Shown here piece after piece: positions 1 to 9,004 of a DNA stretch of 64,000 nt. A program made the position numbers and the translations under genes. Where the stretch lies: positions 124,001 through 188,000 of the forward strand of contig ONPG01000002.1 of the NCBI GenBank assembly GCA_900319645.1, given 5' to 3'. The notes under the pieces were generated by a model. That model was given only the letters and a program-made list of their open reading frames with translations, did not search any database and was not told where the DNA came from. Origin of the DNA: an uncultured Bacteroidales bacterium (GTDB lineage: Bacteria > Bacteroidota > Bacteroidia > Bacteroidales > Paludibacteraceae). Each line of letters opens with the position of its first letter. Position 1 is the stretch's first letter.

Positions 1-1095
1 TGCCGTAACGATAAACTCCTTGGAATCCACTACGGCGTCGTAGATATCATTTCCGGAGGCTGTAATGGTAACTATCGCTGTACCATTGTCGATGGCATAG
101 AGCGTTTTTCCGTCCGGCGAAACGGCAATCACGTTTGCGTCGGAAGACTCATAGGCAATCTCAGCCTCCTCGTTGTCGGCAGTAGCGATGGCATCTCCGG
201 TCAGGTTCTCTCCTGCGTTGAGCGTGAAGTTGGTCGCCGTGAGAGCGGCGTTCCAATGGATAGCCTGGCTGCGTTTGGTGGTAGTACCGGAAACGCTTAT
301 GGTCTTGGTGTTCGAGCCGTTGGAGATAGTAATCGTAGCACTATGATCGCCCACTTCTTTGTCACGATCGTAGGTTACCGTGACCGTTTGCGAGCCATAT
401 TTGGCTTTAGCTCCAAACGAGGCTGGGGTAACGGCAAAGAAACCGGTGTTGTCGCATGTGACGCTTAATTCATTGATGTTACACCACTCTATGTCGAAGG
501 ATTTTACTGCTTTGCCGGAACTGATAGTGGCTGTACCAAAGTCAAGCGAAGTGATTATTTCGTCATCGACTACAGGATCGTTCACATAGGCCTGGTCTGT
601 CACTTTGATATCCGAGATCGTACCGGAGTAGTTTCCACTATAGCACAGTTTGATGTACTTGGTGGATTTAGAAAGGTCAATCGGTGTGGCGGTATAGACA
701 TCGTCTGAAACGGAAACAGAAGAGGATGTAGGCGTAACCGTTGACCAGATGCGAGACCAATTGGAATTATCGGAACTTTCCTCCACATACCAATCCGGTG
801 TGGTAGCAATCGTACTATTACACTTGTATTTAAATGACAATTGATAAGGAATACTGCTTTGATTCAACGCAATAACAATGTACTTGTCATCCCAATTGAA
901 AGGAGCGTATTTACCTAATTTTACCCCGTTTTCCCAGCTGATAGATCCCTCTTTCTTTATGACGGTTTTGCTGTCGTTGTAATGACTTTGCGTCAGATTC
1001 GTGTTGTAGGGCAGTTGTGCAAATGTGTTTGTACTCAGCGCCATGAGTGCGATGAGTGTAAAAAAGTGTTTGTTAAAAGAAGTAAATTTACTCAT
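1..1095 (-). CDS. Secreted Ig-like (BIG-type) protein, C-terminus beyond window
   Basis: The reading frame is open from ATG at 1095 to the first base of the window, 365 codons, so the C-terminus is missing. A signal peptide is visible: MSKFT, a hydrophobic core, then cleavage near STNTFAQ. Residues about 30-180 form a beta-rich region that may be discoidin- or jelly-roll-like. Residues about 185-280 and about 285-365 look like consecutive Ig-like domains of the bacterial surface type (phrases such as SSDANVIAVSPDGKTLYAI and GTAIVTITA are typical of BIG_2/MBG domains). No catalytic motif is visible. It has its own promoter at 1210-1240 and is not co-transcribed with the gene at 1420. Role: exported or surface protein of unknown function. 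Confidence 0.75.
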   Translation of the reverse strand, partial: MSKFTSFNKHFFTLIALMALSTNTFAQLPYNTNLTQSHYNDSKTVIKKEGSISWENGVKLGKYAPFNWDDKYIVIALNQSSIPYQLSFKYKCNSTIATTPDWYVEESSDNSNWSRIWSTVTPTSSSVSVSDDVYTATPIDLSKSTKYIKLCYSGNYSGTISDIKVTDQAYVNDPVVDDEIITSLDFGTATISSGKAVKSFDIEWCNINELSVTCDNTGFFAVTPASFGAKAKYGSQTVTVTYDRDKEVGDHSATITISNGSNTKTISVSGTTTKRSQAIHWNAALTATNFTLNAGENLTGDAIATADNEEAEIAYESSDANVIAVSPDGKTLYAIDNGTAIVTITASGNDIYDAVVDSKEFIVTA

Positions 1096-1209
1096 ATCTT
1101 TTTTGTATTATAAGTTCTTTGCGGTATTTTGGCAAGTGGAATTAGCAAAATGTACGATTGTTAAGATTAAACGATATTTTTGCTCTGTTTGAAGCCAAAA
1201 AACGTGTGC

Positions 1210-1240
1210 AAAGTTAATACAAATCTTTGATTTGTGCAAA
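1210..1240 (-). promoter_or_regulatory. Bacteroidetes-type promoter for the partial secreted gene
   Basis: On the minus strand TTTG (1237-1240) is followed after 19 bp by TAACTTTG (1210-1217). This is the -33/-7 pair of Bacteroidetes. The predicted transcript starts near 1203, giving a leader of about 110 nt before ATG at 1095. Confidence 0.75.
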
Positions 1241-1331
1241 TTTTATTGACATTATTCGTGCGAATAATAACAAGTCATAGCCGATTATTAAAAAATGACA
1301 ATAAATTGGAAGGACCGAGAGCGATATTAAA

Positions 1332-1366
1332 TTGAAAATTGAAAGTTGAAAGTTGAAAGTTGAAAG
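1332..1366. repeat. Heptamer tandem array, five TTGAAAR units
   Basis: TTGAAAA followed by four TTGAAAG, exact 7-bp period. It lies just beyond the terminator-like hairpin of the gene at 1420-2988. The same heptamer family recurs at 33929, 39897, 42357, 48502, 50000 and 59571. Confidence 0.9.
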
Positions 1367-1397
1367 AGGGCGTGCCAATTGATTGACACGCCCTCGT
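1366..1397 (-). terminator. Intrinsic terminator of the TonB/calycin operon
   Basis: A 13-bp stem with one G-T pair (1366-1378 with 1383-1395) and a 4-nt loop lies 23 bp past the stop of the gene at 1420-2988. On the minus strand it is followed only by TTTC, so termination may be weak. The stem sequence is nearly the same as the hairpin at 30747-30783. Confidence 0.6.
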
Positions 1398-1419
1398 AAA
1401 ACCTATTTGTTTCCTGTTA

Positions 1420-2988
1420 TTAGCGAACGCGTACACCGGCAGCGTTGTACCAGGCGTCGTTGCTGATGATGAGGAACTGACCGTTGAAGAGCACTTTCTT
1501 GAAGCGCTTCTCACCGGAAAGGATGCTCTCAAAGCCTTCGGTCTCGTCTTCTTTAGGACCAAGACCTTCGGTCTCGCTATCGGTGAAGTCAACTCGGTAG
1601 AGGTTGTATTTGCCGGACTGAGCATAATCGTCAGCAATTACATACACAAAGATACATTTGTGTGCAGCGTCCATAGCGATAAAAGTCTGTGCAGAAATAC
1701 CGTTATCTTCAGTAGCGTATTTCGCGCAGCTGTCGCAGTAGTTAGCGTCCACAGAAGCAATGTTTTTGTCGAAACTCAGCTCTGCATTGTCGCGAGAGAA
1801 TGAAGCCAATTCACGGTTGTAAACCAGCTCTACGTCGTCCAAGTAAATTGTATCAAGGACAGAAACTTTGGTGATTGTACCGGACGAATAAGAAGAACCG
1901 CCACCCGGGAGCATGTTGGTCGTGAAGGTGGAGAGGATATAAGCAGGAGCATTCTCCAACGCTGCAGCTGTATATTCAAACGGAACCGAGATACGTTGCC
2001 AACCCATATCTGAGGTAGCTGCATAATTGACCACTGCTTTAGCCAGCACTACGGAAGAGTAGTCTTTGTCTCCCTCGGGATCCTGATAGCGGTCGTTGGT
2101 AGTAATGATTACGCTTGCACGGGCTTTATTCACCTCGTTGGCAGCATCGCGGTCAGCCGGCAGGTATTTAGCCCAGAAAACGAGTGAATCCGGATGACCC
2201 TGGAACGGAGTGTTGAAGCCTTCGTTGGTGGGATCGGAGAAGTTGTAGTTATTAGATGCATCGTCAGCAGTAGTAGAACCTGCATTGATTTGTCCGTTCG
2301 TGCAGTTGCCGTTGGCTTTTACACCCAGGAGCATTTCCGATGACAGCATCGCGCTGTTAGCACCTTTAGAACCCGGACGAACGTCAGTGGACTGAATGAA
2401 CTGATAGGTGTGATCAAGCACGAAATCTTTCATGTTACCGGTAGCAGTGCCGAACGAATGCCATCCAGTAGGCTCGTCGTTGACCCATCCGCCTTCGAAA
2501 CCACCGTTATTGAGCACATAGTTGTTGGCACGGACAGCCTCGCCCATGAACAAAACAAGGATAGGCTCCGGCAGCGAGGCAGGTGCTTCAATAGAAAGAA
2601 GTACCATCGCATCGTTCGCGGAAATAACCGAGTTGTAGGTAACGCCTTCGTCTTGCAGACCGTTGATAACAGTGATAGAAGCACGCTCGTGGATAGAATC
2701 CAGATAGAGAGTAGCGTTCTCCAGATGCAGCATACCATTGGCATCCATCGGGATGTTCGGGAGTACGATGTTGCCCAGTTTGCCTTTGCCAAATGTGAAA
2801 TCAGGCAATACGAAGGTAACTGTGCTGTCCACTACACCCGGCAGCAGATAGATAGAGCGGCTGGGATAGGCATCGCCGCCGATGTTCAGATCGCCGTTAA
2901 ACTGACCGCAGACGTCCTTGACAGACACGGCCATTACTTGTGCCGAGATCATCAATCCGGCAAAAAGAGTTGTAAAAATCTTCTTCAT
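1420..2988 (-). CDS. Secreted calycin-like + PCMD domain protein (short paralogue)
   Basis: 522 residues with a signal peptide (MKKIFTTLFAGLMISAQVMA). Residues about 22-150 resemble the Bacteroidetes calycin-like domain (VKDVCGQFNGDLNIGG, FVLPDFTFGKGKLGNIVLPN). Residues about 155-390 resemble a PCMD (putative carbohydrate metabolism) domain: NNGGFEGGW, GWHSFG, PDSLVFWAKYLPA, IYLDDVELVYN. It ends in the short tail RFKKVLFNGQFLII...GVRVR shared with three other proteins in this window. It follows the 958-residue paralogue by 21 bp and is the last gene of the TonB receptor operon. It is colinear with the first 500 residues of its neighbour, which indicates tandem duplication. Probable role: surface binding protein working with the receptor; the ligand is unknown. 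Confidence 0.75.
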   Translation of the reverse strand: MKKIFTTLFAGLMISAQVMAVSVKDVCGQFNGDLNIGGDAYPSRSIYLLPGVVDSTVTFVLPDFTFGKGKLGNIVLPNIPMDANGMLHLENATLYLDSIHERASITVINGLQDEGVTYNSVISANDAMVLLSIEAPASLPEPILVLFMGEAVRANNYVLNNGGFEGGWVNDEPTGWHSFGTATGNMKDFVLDHTYQFIQSTDVRPGSKGANSAMLSSEMLLGVKANGNCTNGQINAGSTTADDASNNYNFSDPTNEGFNTPFQGHPDSLVFWAKYLPADRDAANEVNKARASVIITTNDRYQDPEGDKDYSSVVLAKAVVNYAATSDMGWQRISVPFEYTAAALENAPAYILSTFTTNMLPGGGSSYSSGTITKVSVLDTIYLDDVELVYNRELASFSRDNAELSFDKNIASVDANYCDSCAKYATEDNGISAQTFIAMDAAHKCIFVYVIADDYAQSGKYNLYRVDFTDSETEGLGPKEDETEGFESILSGEKRFKKVLFNGQFLIISNDAWYNAAGVRVR

Positions 2989-3009
2989 TTTGTGTTAATT
3001 GAGTTATTG

Positions 3010-5880
3010 TTATTTAATTTTTGTACCTAAAACGTCATAAATGGTTTCATCTTCGCGGATAATAACGAGTCGTCCGTTCCAGATGATTTTCTGTACGCGT
3101 TGGTTGCCATCCTGCGGCACGTTAGGTATAGCCGTTAGGTTCTGCTCCTCAACCACTGTGAGGTGAAGGATGAGTGTGGAGTCGCAGTCGTCGTCGGTGT
3201 AATAGCTGGCGTAAAGGTCACATTTGCCTTCCGGCATCGTGCTCAGATTCCAACCTTCCCAATATTTTTCTTCACCTACGGTGATCGTCATATATTCGTC
3301 GATGGTATAAGACGGCAGTGCGATGATGGACAGGTGGACGATGGAGTCTCCTCCGTAGATGTTTGGCTGCGAGAGCCGTACGTCTCCGTCAAAGGACTCC
3401 GTGTAGGTATCGCCGTTGAACTGAATGCGTTCTCCTTCGCAGATGGCCGCTTCGTAGTATCCGTACGTAATAGGGATGTCAGAGACATAGAGGCGCAACA
3501 CATAGACGGAGTCGCACCCGTTAGCAGCCCGGAGACTGTCGTAGAAGAAATACGGATCCTGGGAGTGCGGCAGACCCTGAATCGTCTGACCACGCCATTC
3601 GAGGTCCGCCTCGTTCACGTACCGGGTTTCCTCTTTCTCCCAACCCGGCAACACCGTCAGGCTGAGCGCAAACACGGAATCTTTGCCATAGACGGATAGC
3701 AGCGAGTCGTACAGCACAAGCGTACCAGCTTCCAAGGTAGGCAGGGGTTTGTTGTGCCACTCGGTTTCTTCGTTTTGGCAGGCAGTCATTTCCTCGGAGA
3801 ACAGATAGCCGATGGCTTCGACAATCAGCGTAAGGGTGAAGACAGAATCGCAGCCTGCTTTGGTAGGTAGCGTGTCAGAGTAGGTATGTACGCCCGGCGT
3901 CAGGTTGTTGTACTCTTTGCCGCGCCAAGTGTAGGACGAATCCATGCGGATGGTAGCCTCGGTGGGGATAGAGTAGGTAGGCAGGACTGTCAAGTAGAGA
4001 ATAACCACCGAGTCGGTACCAAAAACCGATTTCAGCGAATCGAGTACGACAGCCGAACCCGCTTTAGCGGTAGGTAGCACTTTGCCATGCCATTCCGCTT
4101 CTTCGTTTTGGCAAACGGTCATCTCCTCTTCCGACGAATAGCCGATGGCTTTGACGGTCAGAGTGAGTGTGAAGACGGAGTCGCAACCGGCTTTGGTTTG
4201 CAGCGAATCGGAATAGGTATATACGCCCGGCGTCAGGTTCTTGTATTCTTTGTCTCGCCAGGTATAGGTCTCGTCCATGTTGATAGTGGCGGAGGACGGC
4301 GTGGAGTAGGCGGGCAATACCTTCAGCGTCAGGGTGATAATCGAGTCGTAGCCTGCTACGTTAGGAATCGTTGTTTTGTATTCGCCCGTCTTGGTGAGGT
4401 TGGAGAACAGGTTATCCGAATAAGGCTCGTTGGCGCAGGTAGAAGCCGTGTAAGCGTAATAAGTATCGCGAACCGGCTCTTTCATTTGTAGCGTATATAA
4501 GGAGTACGCGCGTGCCTGCGAGTAGTTGTCCGCCACGACATAGACGTGCACCTGATTGTTCGTGGCATCGAAGCCGATAAACGACTTGGCTGCCTTACCG
4601 TTAGTAGTGGCAGTGAAGTTGTATTCGCTGTCGCTGAAGACTGATGTCGAGTTGGCTTTGCCGTTGGTAAACGAGATGGTTTTGCTGCCCATCTTGAACG
4701 ACTTGAGCGCGTGGTTGTAGATCATCTCCACGTCATCCAGGTAGATATTGTCGTAGTAGTACTTTTTGTTGAACATACCTCCCTCCGAGTAAGTCGAACC
4801 TCCGCCGGGAGTCATGTTGGTGGTGAAAGTAATCAGCATAAATGCCGCTTTGGATGGATCGAGAGAGGTGTAGGAAAACGGCACAGACAGACGCTGCCAA
4901 CCCATTGAGCTTGTAGCAGCGTAGTTAATGGCAGCATCTGCAATCCTGACAGAAGCAGAATTGCCCGTCTCGGGATCCTGATAGCGTGCGTTGGTGGTGA
5001 TGACTGCATGTGCGCGTGCCTTGTTGACCGAGTTGGAGGGATTCTTGTCGGCAGGAATATATTTCGCCCAGAAAACCAGCGAGTCCGGTTGTCCGACAAA
5101 GGGAGTGTTATAGCCGCTGTTGGAAGGATCGGAGAAGTTGTAGTTGTTTGCCGGTGAGTCAGCCGATGTGGCTCCGGCATTGATCTGTCCGTTAGTGCAG
5201 TTACCATTCGCTTTTGCACTCAACACCAGATTCGATTGCAAGAGGGCACTCTGGCTACCGGTTGATCCCGGACGTTTCTCTGTCGATTTCTGGAATTGCT
5301 GGGTGTTTCCTGTTACGAACGAGGCGAAGTCGCCAGTCGCCGTAGGGAAAGAGTGCCATCCGGAAGGCTCGTTGTTGGACCAGTTGCCCTCGAATCCACC
5401 GTTGTTGACGGCGTAGTTCTTGTTGGTGACCTTGTTTCCGGAGAACAACACCATAATCGGTTCGGGCAGCGAAGGAGCGGCAATAGAAAGCAGCACTTGC
5501 GCCGAAGAGGCAGAAACGACGGAGTTGTAGGTCGTGCTGCCATCTTTGATTCCGTTGAGTACGGAGATCTCTGCGCGTTCGGAGATGGCTTTGATATACA
5601 GCGAAGTGTTGTCGAGCGTGAGTTTGCCGGATGAGTCCATCGGCATATTTACCAGCACGATGTCACCCAGCGAGGCTGCTCCGTATTTGAAATCGGGCAG
5701 GACGAAAGTGATGGTATTGGCTGTAACGCCGGGCAGAATATACACATCTTTGTTTTTATATGGTGTGCCACCGATATTCAAATCGCCGTTGAACACACCG
5801 GCTACGTCGTTCACCGTCACGGCCATAGCAGAGACAGCCAGTACGCCAGCCATTATAATAGTAGTAAAAATCTTTTTCAT
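3010..5880 (-). CDS. Secreted calycin-like + PCMD protein with repeat-rich C-terminal half
   Basis: The start at 5880 (MKKIFTTIIMAGVLAVSAMA) was chosen because it matches the start of the paralogue; an in-frame ATG also lies at 5886. Residues about 22-150 are calycin-like (VNDVAGVFNGDLNIGG, FVLPDFKYG) and about 155-400 PCMD-like (NNGGFEGNW, GWHSFP, PDSLVFWAKYIPA, IYLDDVEMIYN). The C-terminal half carries two tandem modules of about 112 residues (about 521-744), each with TYTWR.KEY.NLTPGV and KAGCDSVFTLTL, then two diverged half-modules. GCDS-type repeats are common in large Bacteroidetes adhesins. The protein ends with the shared tail QKIIWNGRLVII...GTKIK. It is 67 bp downstream of the TonB receptor gene. 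Function inferred: surface ligand capture. Confidence 0.75.
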   Translation of the reverse strand: MKKIFTTIIMAGVLAVSAMAVTVNDVAGVFNGDLNIGGTPYKNKDVYILPGVTANTITFVLPDFKYGAASLGDIVLVNMPMDSSGKLTLDNTSLYIKAISERAEISVLNGIKDGSTTYNSVVSASSAQVLLSIAAPSLPEPIMVLFSGNKVTNKNYAVNNGGFEGNWSNNEPSGWHSFPTATGDFASFVTGNTQQFQKSTEKRPGSTGSQSALLQSNLVLSAKANGNCTNGQINAGATSADSPANNYNFSDPSNSGYNTPFVGQPDSLVFWAKYIPADKNPSNSVNKARAHAVITTNARYQDPETGNSASVRIADAAINYAATSSMGWQRLSVPFSYTSLDPSKAAFMLITFTTNMTPGGGSTYSEGGMFNKKYYYDNIYLDDVEMIYNHALKSFKMGSKTISFTNGKANSTSVFSDSEYNFTATTNGKAAKSFIGFDATNNQVHVYVVADNYSQARAYSLYTLQMKEPVRDTYYAYTASTCANEPYSDNLFSNLTKTGEYKTTIPNVAGYDSIITLTLKVLPAYSTPSSATINMDETYTWRDKEYKNLTPGVYTYSDSLQTKAGCDSVFTLTLTVKAIGYSSEEEMTVCQNEEAEWHGKVLPTAKAGSAVVLDSLKSVFGTDSVVILYLTVLPTYSIPTEATIRMDSSYTWRGKEYNNLTPGVHTYSDTLPTKAGCDSVFTLTLIVEAIGYLFSEEMTACQNEETEWHNKPLPTLEAGTLVLYDSLLSVYGKDSVFALSLTVLPGWEKEETRYVNEADLEWRGQTIQGLPHSQDPYFFYDSLRAANGCDSVYVLRLYVSDIPITYGYYEAAICEGERIQFNGDTYTESFDGDVRLSQPNIYGGDSIVHLSIIALPSYTIDEYMTITVGEEKYWEGWNLSTMPEGKCDLYASYYTDDDCDSTLILHLTVVEEQNLTAIPNVPQDGNQRVQKIIWNGRLVIIREDETIYDVLGTKIK
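3646..4317 (-). repeat. Two tandem 112-codon repeats within the 958-residue protein
   Basis: Codons for about 3982-4317 and 3646-3981 encode near-identical modules: TYTWRDKEYKNLTPGV against TYTWRGKEYNNLTPGV, and KAGCDSVFTLTL in both. This points to a recent in-frame tandem duplication. Confidence 0.75.
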
Positions 5881-5947
5881 AAGCATATATCTTTAGACTT
5901 TTTGCTTTCGATTTACAGTGTGATGTTCTTATCCTTCGGAACGATTA

Positions 5948-8752
5948 TCACAAAGTGATGTTCATTCGGCAAACAAAAGTGCGCGGCGGAGCGAGTGCCA
6001 TCGGGCGGAAGCTATACTCCGTATTGAGCAGGTTGTTGACGAGGAACTGCAACTCTACGTGCTCTTTGAAACGCACGGCAGCGCGGATATCCATAGTGAA
6101 TACGCCGGTGTTGTGGGTCATCCAGTAGTCGTGGAGCGACATTCCATCCTCGTAGCCGAAGATGAACATACGTGCGTAGTCCATCAAATCTTTTTCCTCC
6201 TTGACGCGCTCGTCCACCATAATATAATCCACGGCAAGCATCTTGCTACGGTACGACAGGTTCGTGCCGATAGAGAACCATTTGTAGGTGTAGTCGATGG
6301 TGGTTTTGAACGAATGCTTGTTGCGGTATTTGAGGTATTTGGTGTCGTTGGATTTGTTCTTCATTTGCAGCGGGTCGGTATAGTTCTTCTCCTCCTCGAT
6401 ACGCTTGGCGTTGTCCATGTCTTCGGGTTCGGTGAAGGTGTAGCCGATTGAATAACGGATGTCCATGTCTTTGCGGATATCCACCTTGCCTGCCGTGCTT
6501 ACCTCGGCGCCATAGATACGTGCGTGGTTAACATTGACGAACTGTGCGCCGATACCGATACCTGCGCCGGCAAGCGACTTGGTTTGTTTGATACCATCCA
6601 CCATGTTTTGCACTTCGTCAATCACATCGTAGATAGAGTTGATCATCGTGTAGTCGGAGTTGCGGAAGAGACCGAACTGGTATTCGATCATGTTGCGGTA
6701 TTCGGTGTAGAAACCAGCAATGTCCAGCGATCCGGTGATGGGACCGAACTTGTACAGCTGTTTGTAGCCGAGCTCGGCGTTGAAGCCGGATTCGGGTTTG
6801 ATATCGTGGTTAGGATAAACGCCTACGCCACCGATATCCTTGCGTGCAAATTTCTCGGTGATGGACGGGTTGCGGTAGCCCTGACCGAAGCTGGCGCGAA
6901 GGAATCCGGCTTTGTAAATCTCCCAGTTGAGACCTGCGCGGAACACAGGACGTACCGGGCAGAGCCATTTGCCGATTTGTATGTTCGCCTCTTTGTAGTG
7001 GTCATCCATTCGGTAATACTCGAGACGCATACCAGCGCTGAGCGACAGACGGTCGGCAATACGGTGGTCGTATTGCAGGTAAGCCGCCAAGTTGTCTGTC
7101 TGGTGTGTGCCGGTGATGTTGGCAGTATTGGTGATGTGGTTCCAGTTGATACCCGTGGTAAGACGTACTCCTGACTGCCACTGCTTGGCAAACTGGTAGT
7201 CCAGATAGCCGTTGTAGGTCAACTCGGGACGGGTAGGAGCATCGCTGGTCAGCAGATTCATGGCGTACGCCACAGCGTCCTGCAACTCTGCTACGGTTCC
7301 CGTATAGCCCAAACCGTTGTTCACGAGGTCAATACCTTTGGTGATAGCCCCCAGCCAGTCTTCGTTCATCGCCGGGATAGCTACGTCCTTGAAGGTGACA
7401 ATCAGCGCATCTTTGATGTCCATGCCGCCGTCCATGTATTTTTTGATCTGGTCAAAATAGCCTTTGCCTTTCTCCAGATCGAAGCTGGTAACGCCCCATT
7501 TGAGAAGGTCCTCCGTGCTGATGCCGGCAGTAGGTTTGGTGATATTGTCCGAGGTCAGATAGAAGCGTGCGCGGATCTTGTGCGACGTGCCGTTATCGGC
7601 GTTGTCGTAGTTCCAGAACGGGTCGATATTGAAGTTATGCTCCTTGCGGCCCATGTTGGTCAGCGGCGAAGGGTGAATAGGGTCTTTCGGGCTGCGCCAG
7701 ATGAAGAAATCTCCAAATTGGTTTGCCACGTAGTTCATGTTGGCGCCTACGCTCATGTATTTGCCTCCGGGCATCGGAACGTGGTAGGTCATATTACCTC
7801 CCAGACGTACACGGTCGTTGAAACTCTGCTGACGGTATCCTTCGTCTTTGAAGGCGCTGATAGCTCCCGATACATCCCAGTCGCCCACGCGGCGAGCGTG
7901 GCTGGCTTCTGCTCCGTAGTACAAAGGCAGGCGAGCACCTGTGTAAGCGTATTGATTATAGTTGTCGTAGATACCCACGTATCCGCTTATTTTCGTCTCC
8001 GGTGTCAGGCCCGGACGCTGGGTACGCACGTTGATCACACCGTTGAGCGCCGATGAACCGTAGAGTACGGACGAGGCACCTTTGATGACCTCCACCTGTC
8101 CTACGTTCTCCAGCGGAACGTTGTTCCAGTTGATCTCGCCGGTCTTGGGGTTGAGGATAGACATACCATCCATGAGTACCTGGCAACGGCTACCCACACT
8201 ATAGGTCCAACCGCCTCCGCCACGGATACTCGGCTGTTTGTCAATGATTTCCACACCAGGCAGGGTCTGCAGTGTAGCGCTCAGGTCTGTCGGAGCCTGG
8301 CTGCGCAGAGCCTGCGGCTTCAGCACTTCCATGGACACGGTTACGTCTGTCTGGCGTTGCTCGAATCGTCCGGCTGTGACAACCACGTCGTCCAGCAATT
8401 CGTTGTGAGGCAGCATGCCTACGTTCAGTTTCGGAGTGACCGTACTAACCACATACGTGTTTGTATCGTAGCCTACGTAGGAAAAACTGAGTTTTTCCGG
8501 CTTCTTGAGATCCAGCGTAATGGAGTAGTTTCCGTCAAAATCCGTAACGGTTCCTACGCTGGGGTTGTCACTCAAATAGACCGTTACGCCAACCAGTGGT
8601 TCGCGTGTGTTCAAATCGGTGACAACACCGGTGATGGTGGTGATAGTGGACTGATGAAGTGTGGTTGTGGTTGTGTGAATGGCTGTTTTCTGTGCCAATA
8701 CACAGGAAACTGATAAAACCAATAGGTTGATTAATAATAGTTTAAATCGCAT
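5948..8752 (-). CDS. TonB-dependent outer membrane receptor
   Basis: 934 residues with signal peptide MRFKLLLINLLVLSVSCVLA. Residues about 38-115 are a carboxypeptidase-like regulatory domain (ITGVVTDLNTREPLVGVTVYL, TDFDGNYSI). The plug follows at about 120-245 (DDVVVTAGRFE, LPGVEIIDKQPSIRGGG, VEVIKGASSVLYGSSALNGVINV). The rest is a 22-strand barrel ending in RTFVCRMNITL. Size and plug type fit the siderophore, cobalamin or haem receptor group more than the SusC group, and no SusD follows. It is the first gene of an operon with two calycin/PCMD surface proteins. The substrate is not evident; iron, haem or glycan uptake are all possible. Confidence 0.85.
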   Translation of the reverse strand: MRFKLLLINLLVLSVSCVLAQKTAIHTTTTTLHQSTITTITGVVTDLNTREPLVGVTVYLSDNPSVGTVTDFDGNYSITLDLKKPEKLSFSYVGYDTNTYVVSTVTPKLNVGMLPHNELLDDVVVTAGRFEQRQTDVTVSMEVLKPQALRSQAPTDLSATLQTLPGVEIIDKQPSIRGGGGWTYSVGSRCQVLMDGMSILNPKTGEINWNNVPLENVGQVEVIKGASSVLYGSSALNGVINVRTQRPGLTPETKISGYVGIYDNYNQYAYTGARLPLYYGAEASHARRVGDWDVSGAISAFKDEGYRQQSFNDRVRLGGNMTYHVPMPGGKYMSVGANMNYVANQFGDFFIWRSPKDPIHPSPLTNMGRKEHNFNIDPFWNYDNADNGTSHKIRARFYLTSDNITKPTAGISTEDLLKWGVTSFDLEKGKGYFDQIKKYMDGGMDIKDALIVTFKDVAIPAMNEDWLGAITKGIDLVNNGLGYTGTVAELQDAVAYAMNLLTSDAPTRPELTYNGYLDYQFAKQWQSGVRLTTGINWNHITNTANITGTHQTDNLAAYLQYDHRIADRLSLSAGMRLEYYRMDDHYKEANIQIGKWLCPVRPVFRAGLNWEIYKAGFLRASFGQGYRNPSITEKFARKDIGGVGVYPNHDIKPESGFNAELGYKQLYKFGPITGSLDIAGFYTEYRNMIEYQFGLFRNSDYTMINSIYDVIDEVQNMVDGIKQTKSLAGAGIGIGAQFVNVNHARIYGAEVSTAGKVDIRKDMDIRYSIGYTFTEPEDMDNAKRIEEEKNYTDPLQMKNKSNDTKYLKYRNKHSFKTTIDYTYKWFSIGTNLSYRSKMLAVDYIMVDERVKEEKDLMDYARMFIFGYEDGMSLHDYWMTHNTGVFTMDIRAAVRFKEHVELQFLVNNLLNTEYSFRPMALAPPRTFVCRMNITL

Positions 8753-8814
8753 ATTTTGTTTGTTGTACCTTAATGTTCGTTACTATTATGTGCGTAGTGC
8801 CGCAAAATCGGGTG

Positions 8815-8846
8815 CAAAGTTACTGCTTTATTTTGAAATACACAAG
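8815..8846 (-). promoter_or_regulatory. Promoter of the TonB receptor operon
   Basis: On the minus strand CTTG (8843-8846), a 20-bp spacer, and TAACTTTG (8815-8822), followed by GCACC. The spacer keeps the TTTCAAAA...AAAGCAG pattern seen at other promoters here. Predicted leader about 55 nt. Confidence 0.7.
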
Positions 8847-8948
8847 AGCATTTGTTAATAGAAAACTTACTTTTTTTACTATTTTTAGGAAAATCTTAAT
8901 AATCGTGTATCTTTTTGGGCTTTTTTGCCTTAATTTTATATACCGAAA

Positions 8949-8980
8949 CAAAAAAAACAGACCCTCTTTCGAGAGCCTGT
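8949..8980 (-). terminator. Intrinsic terminator of htpG
   Basis: On the minus strand ACAGGCTCTC, loop GAAA, GAGGGTCTGT (10-bp stem, two wobble pairs), then a run of seven or more T. It lies 24 bp past the htpG stop. Confidence 0.9.
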
Positions 8981-9004
8981 CTTTTCTCTTTGCTTTCTGG
9001 GAGT

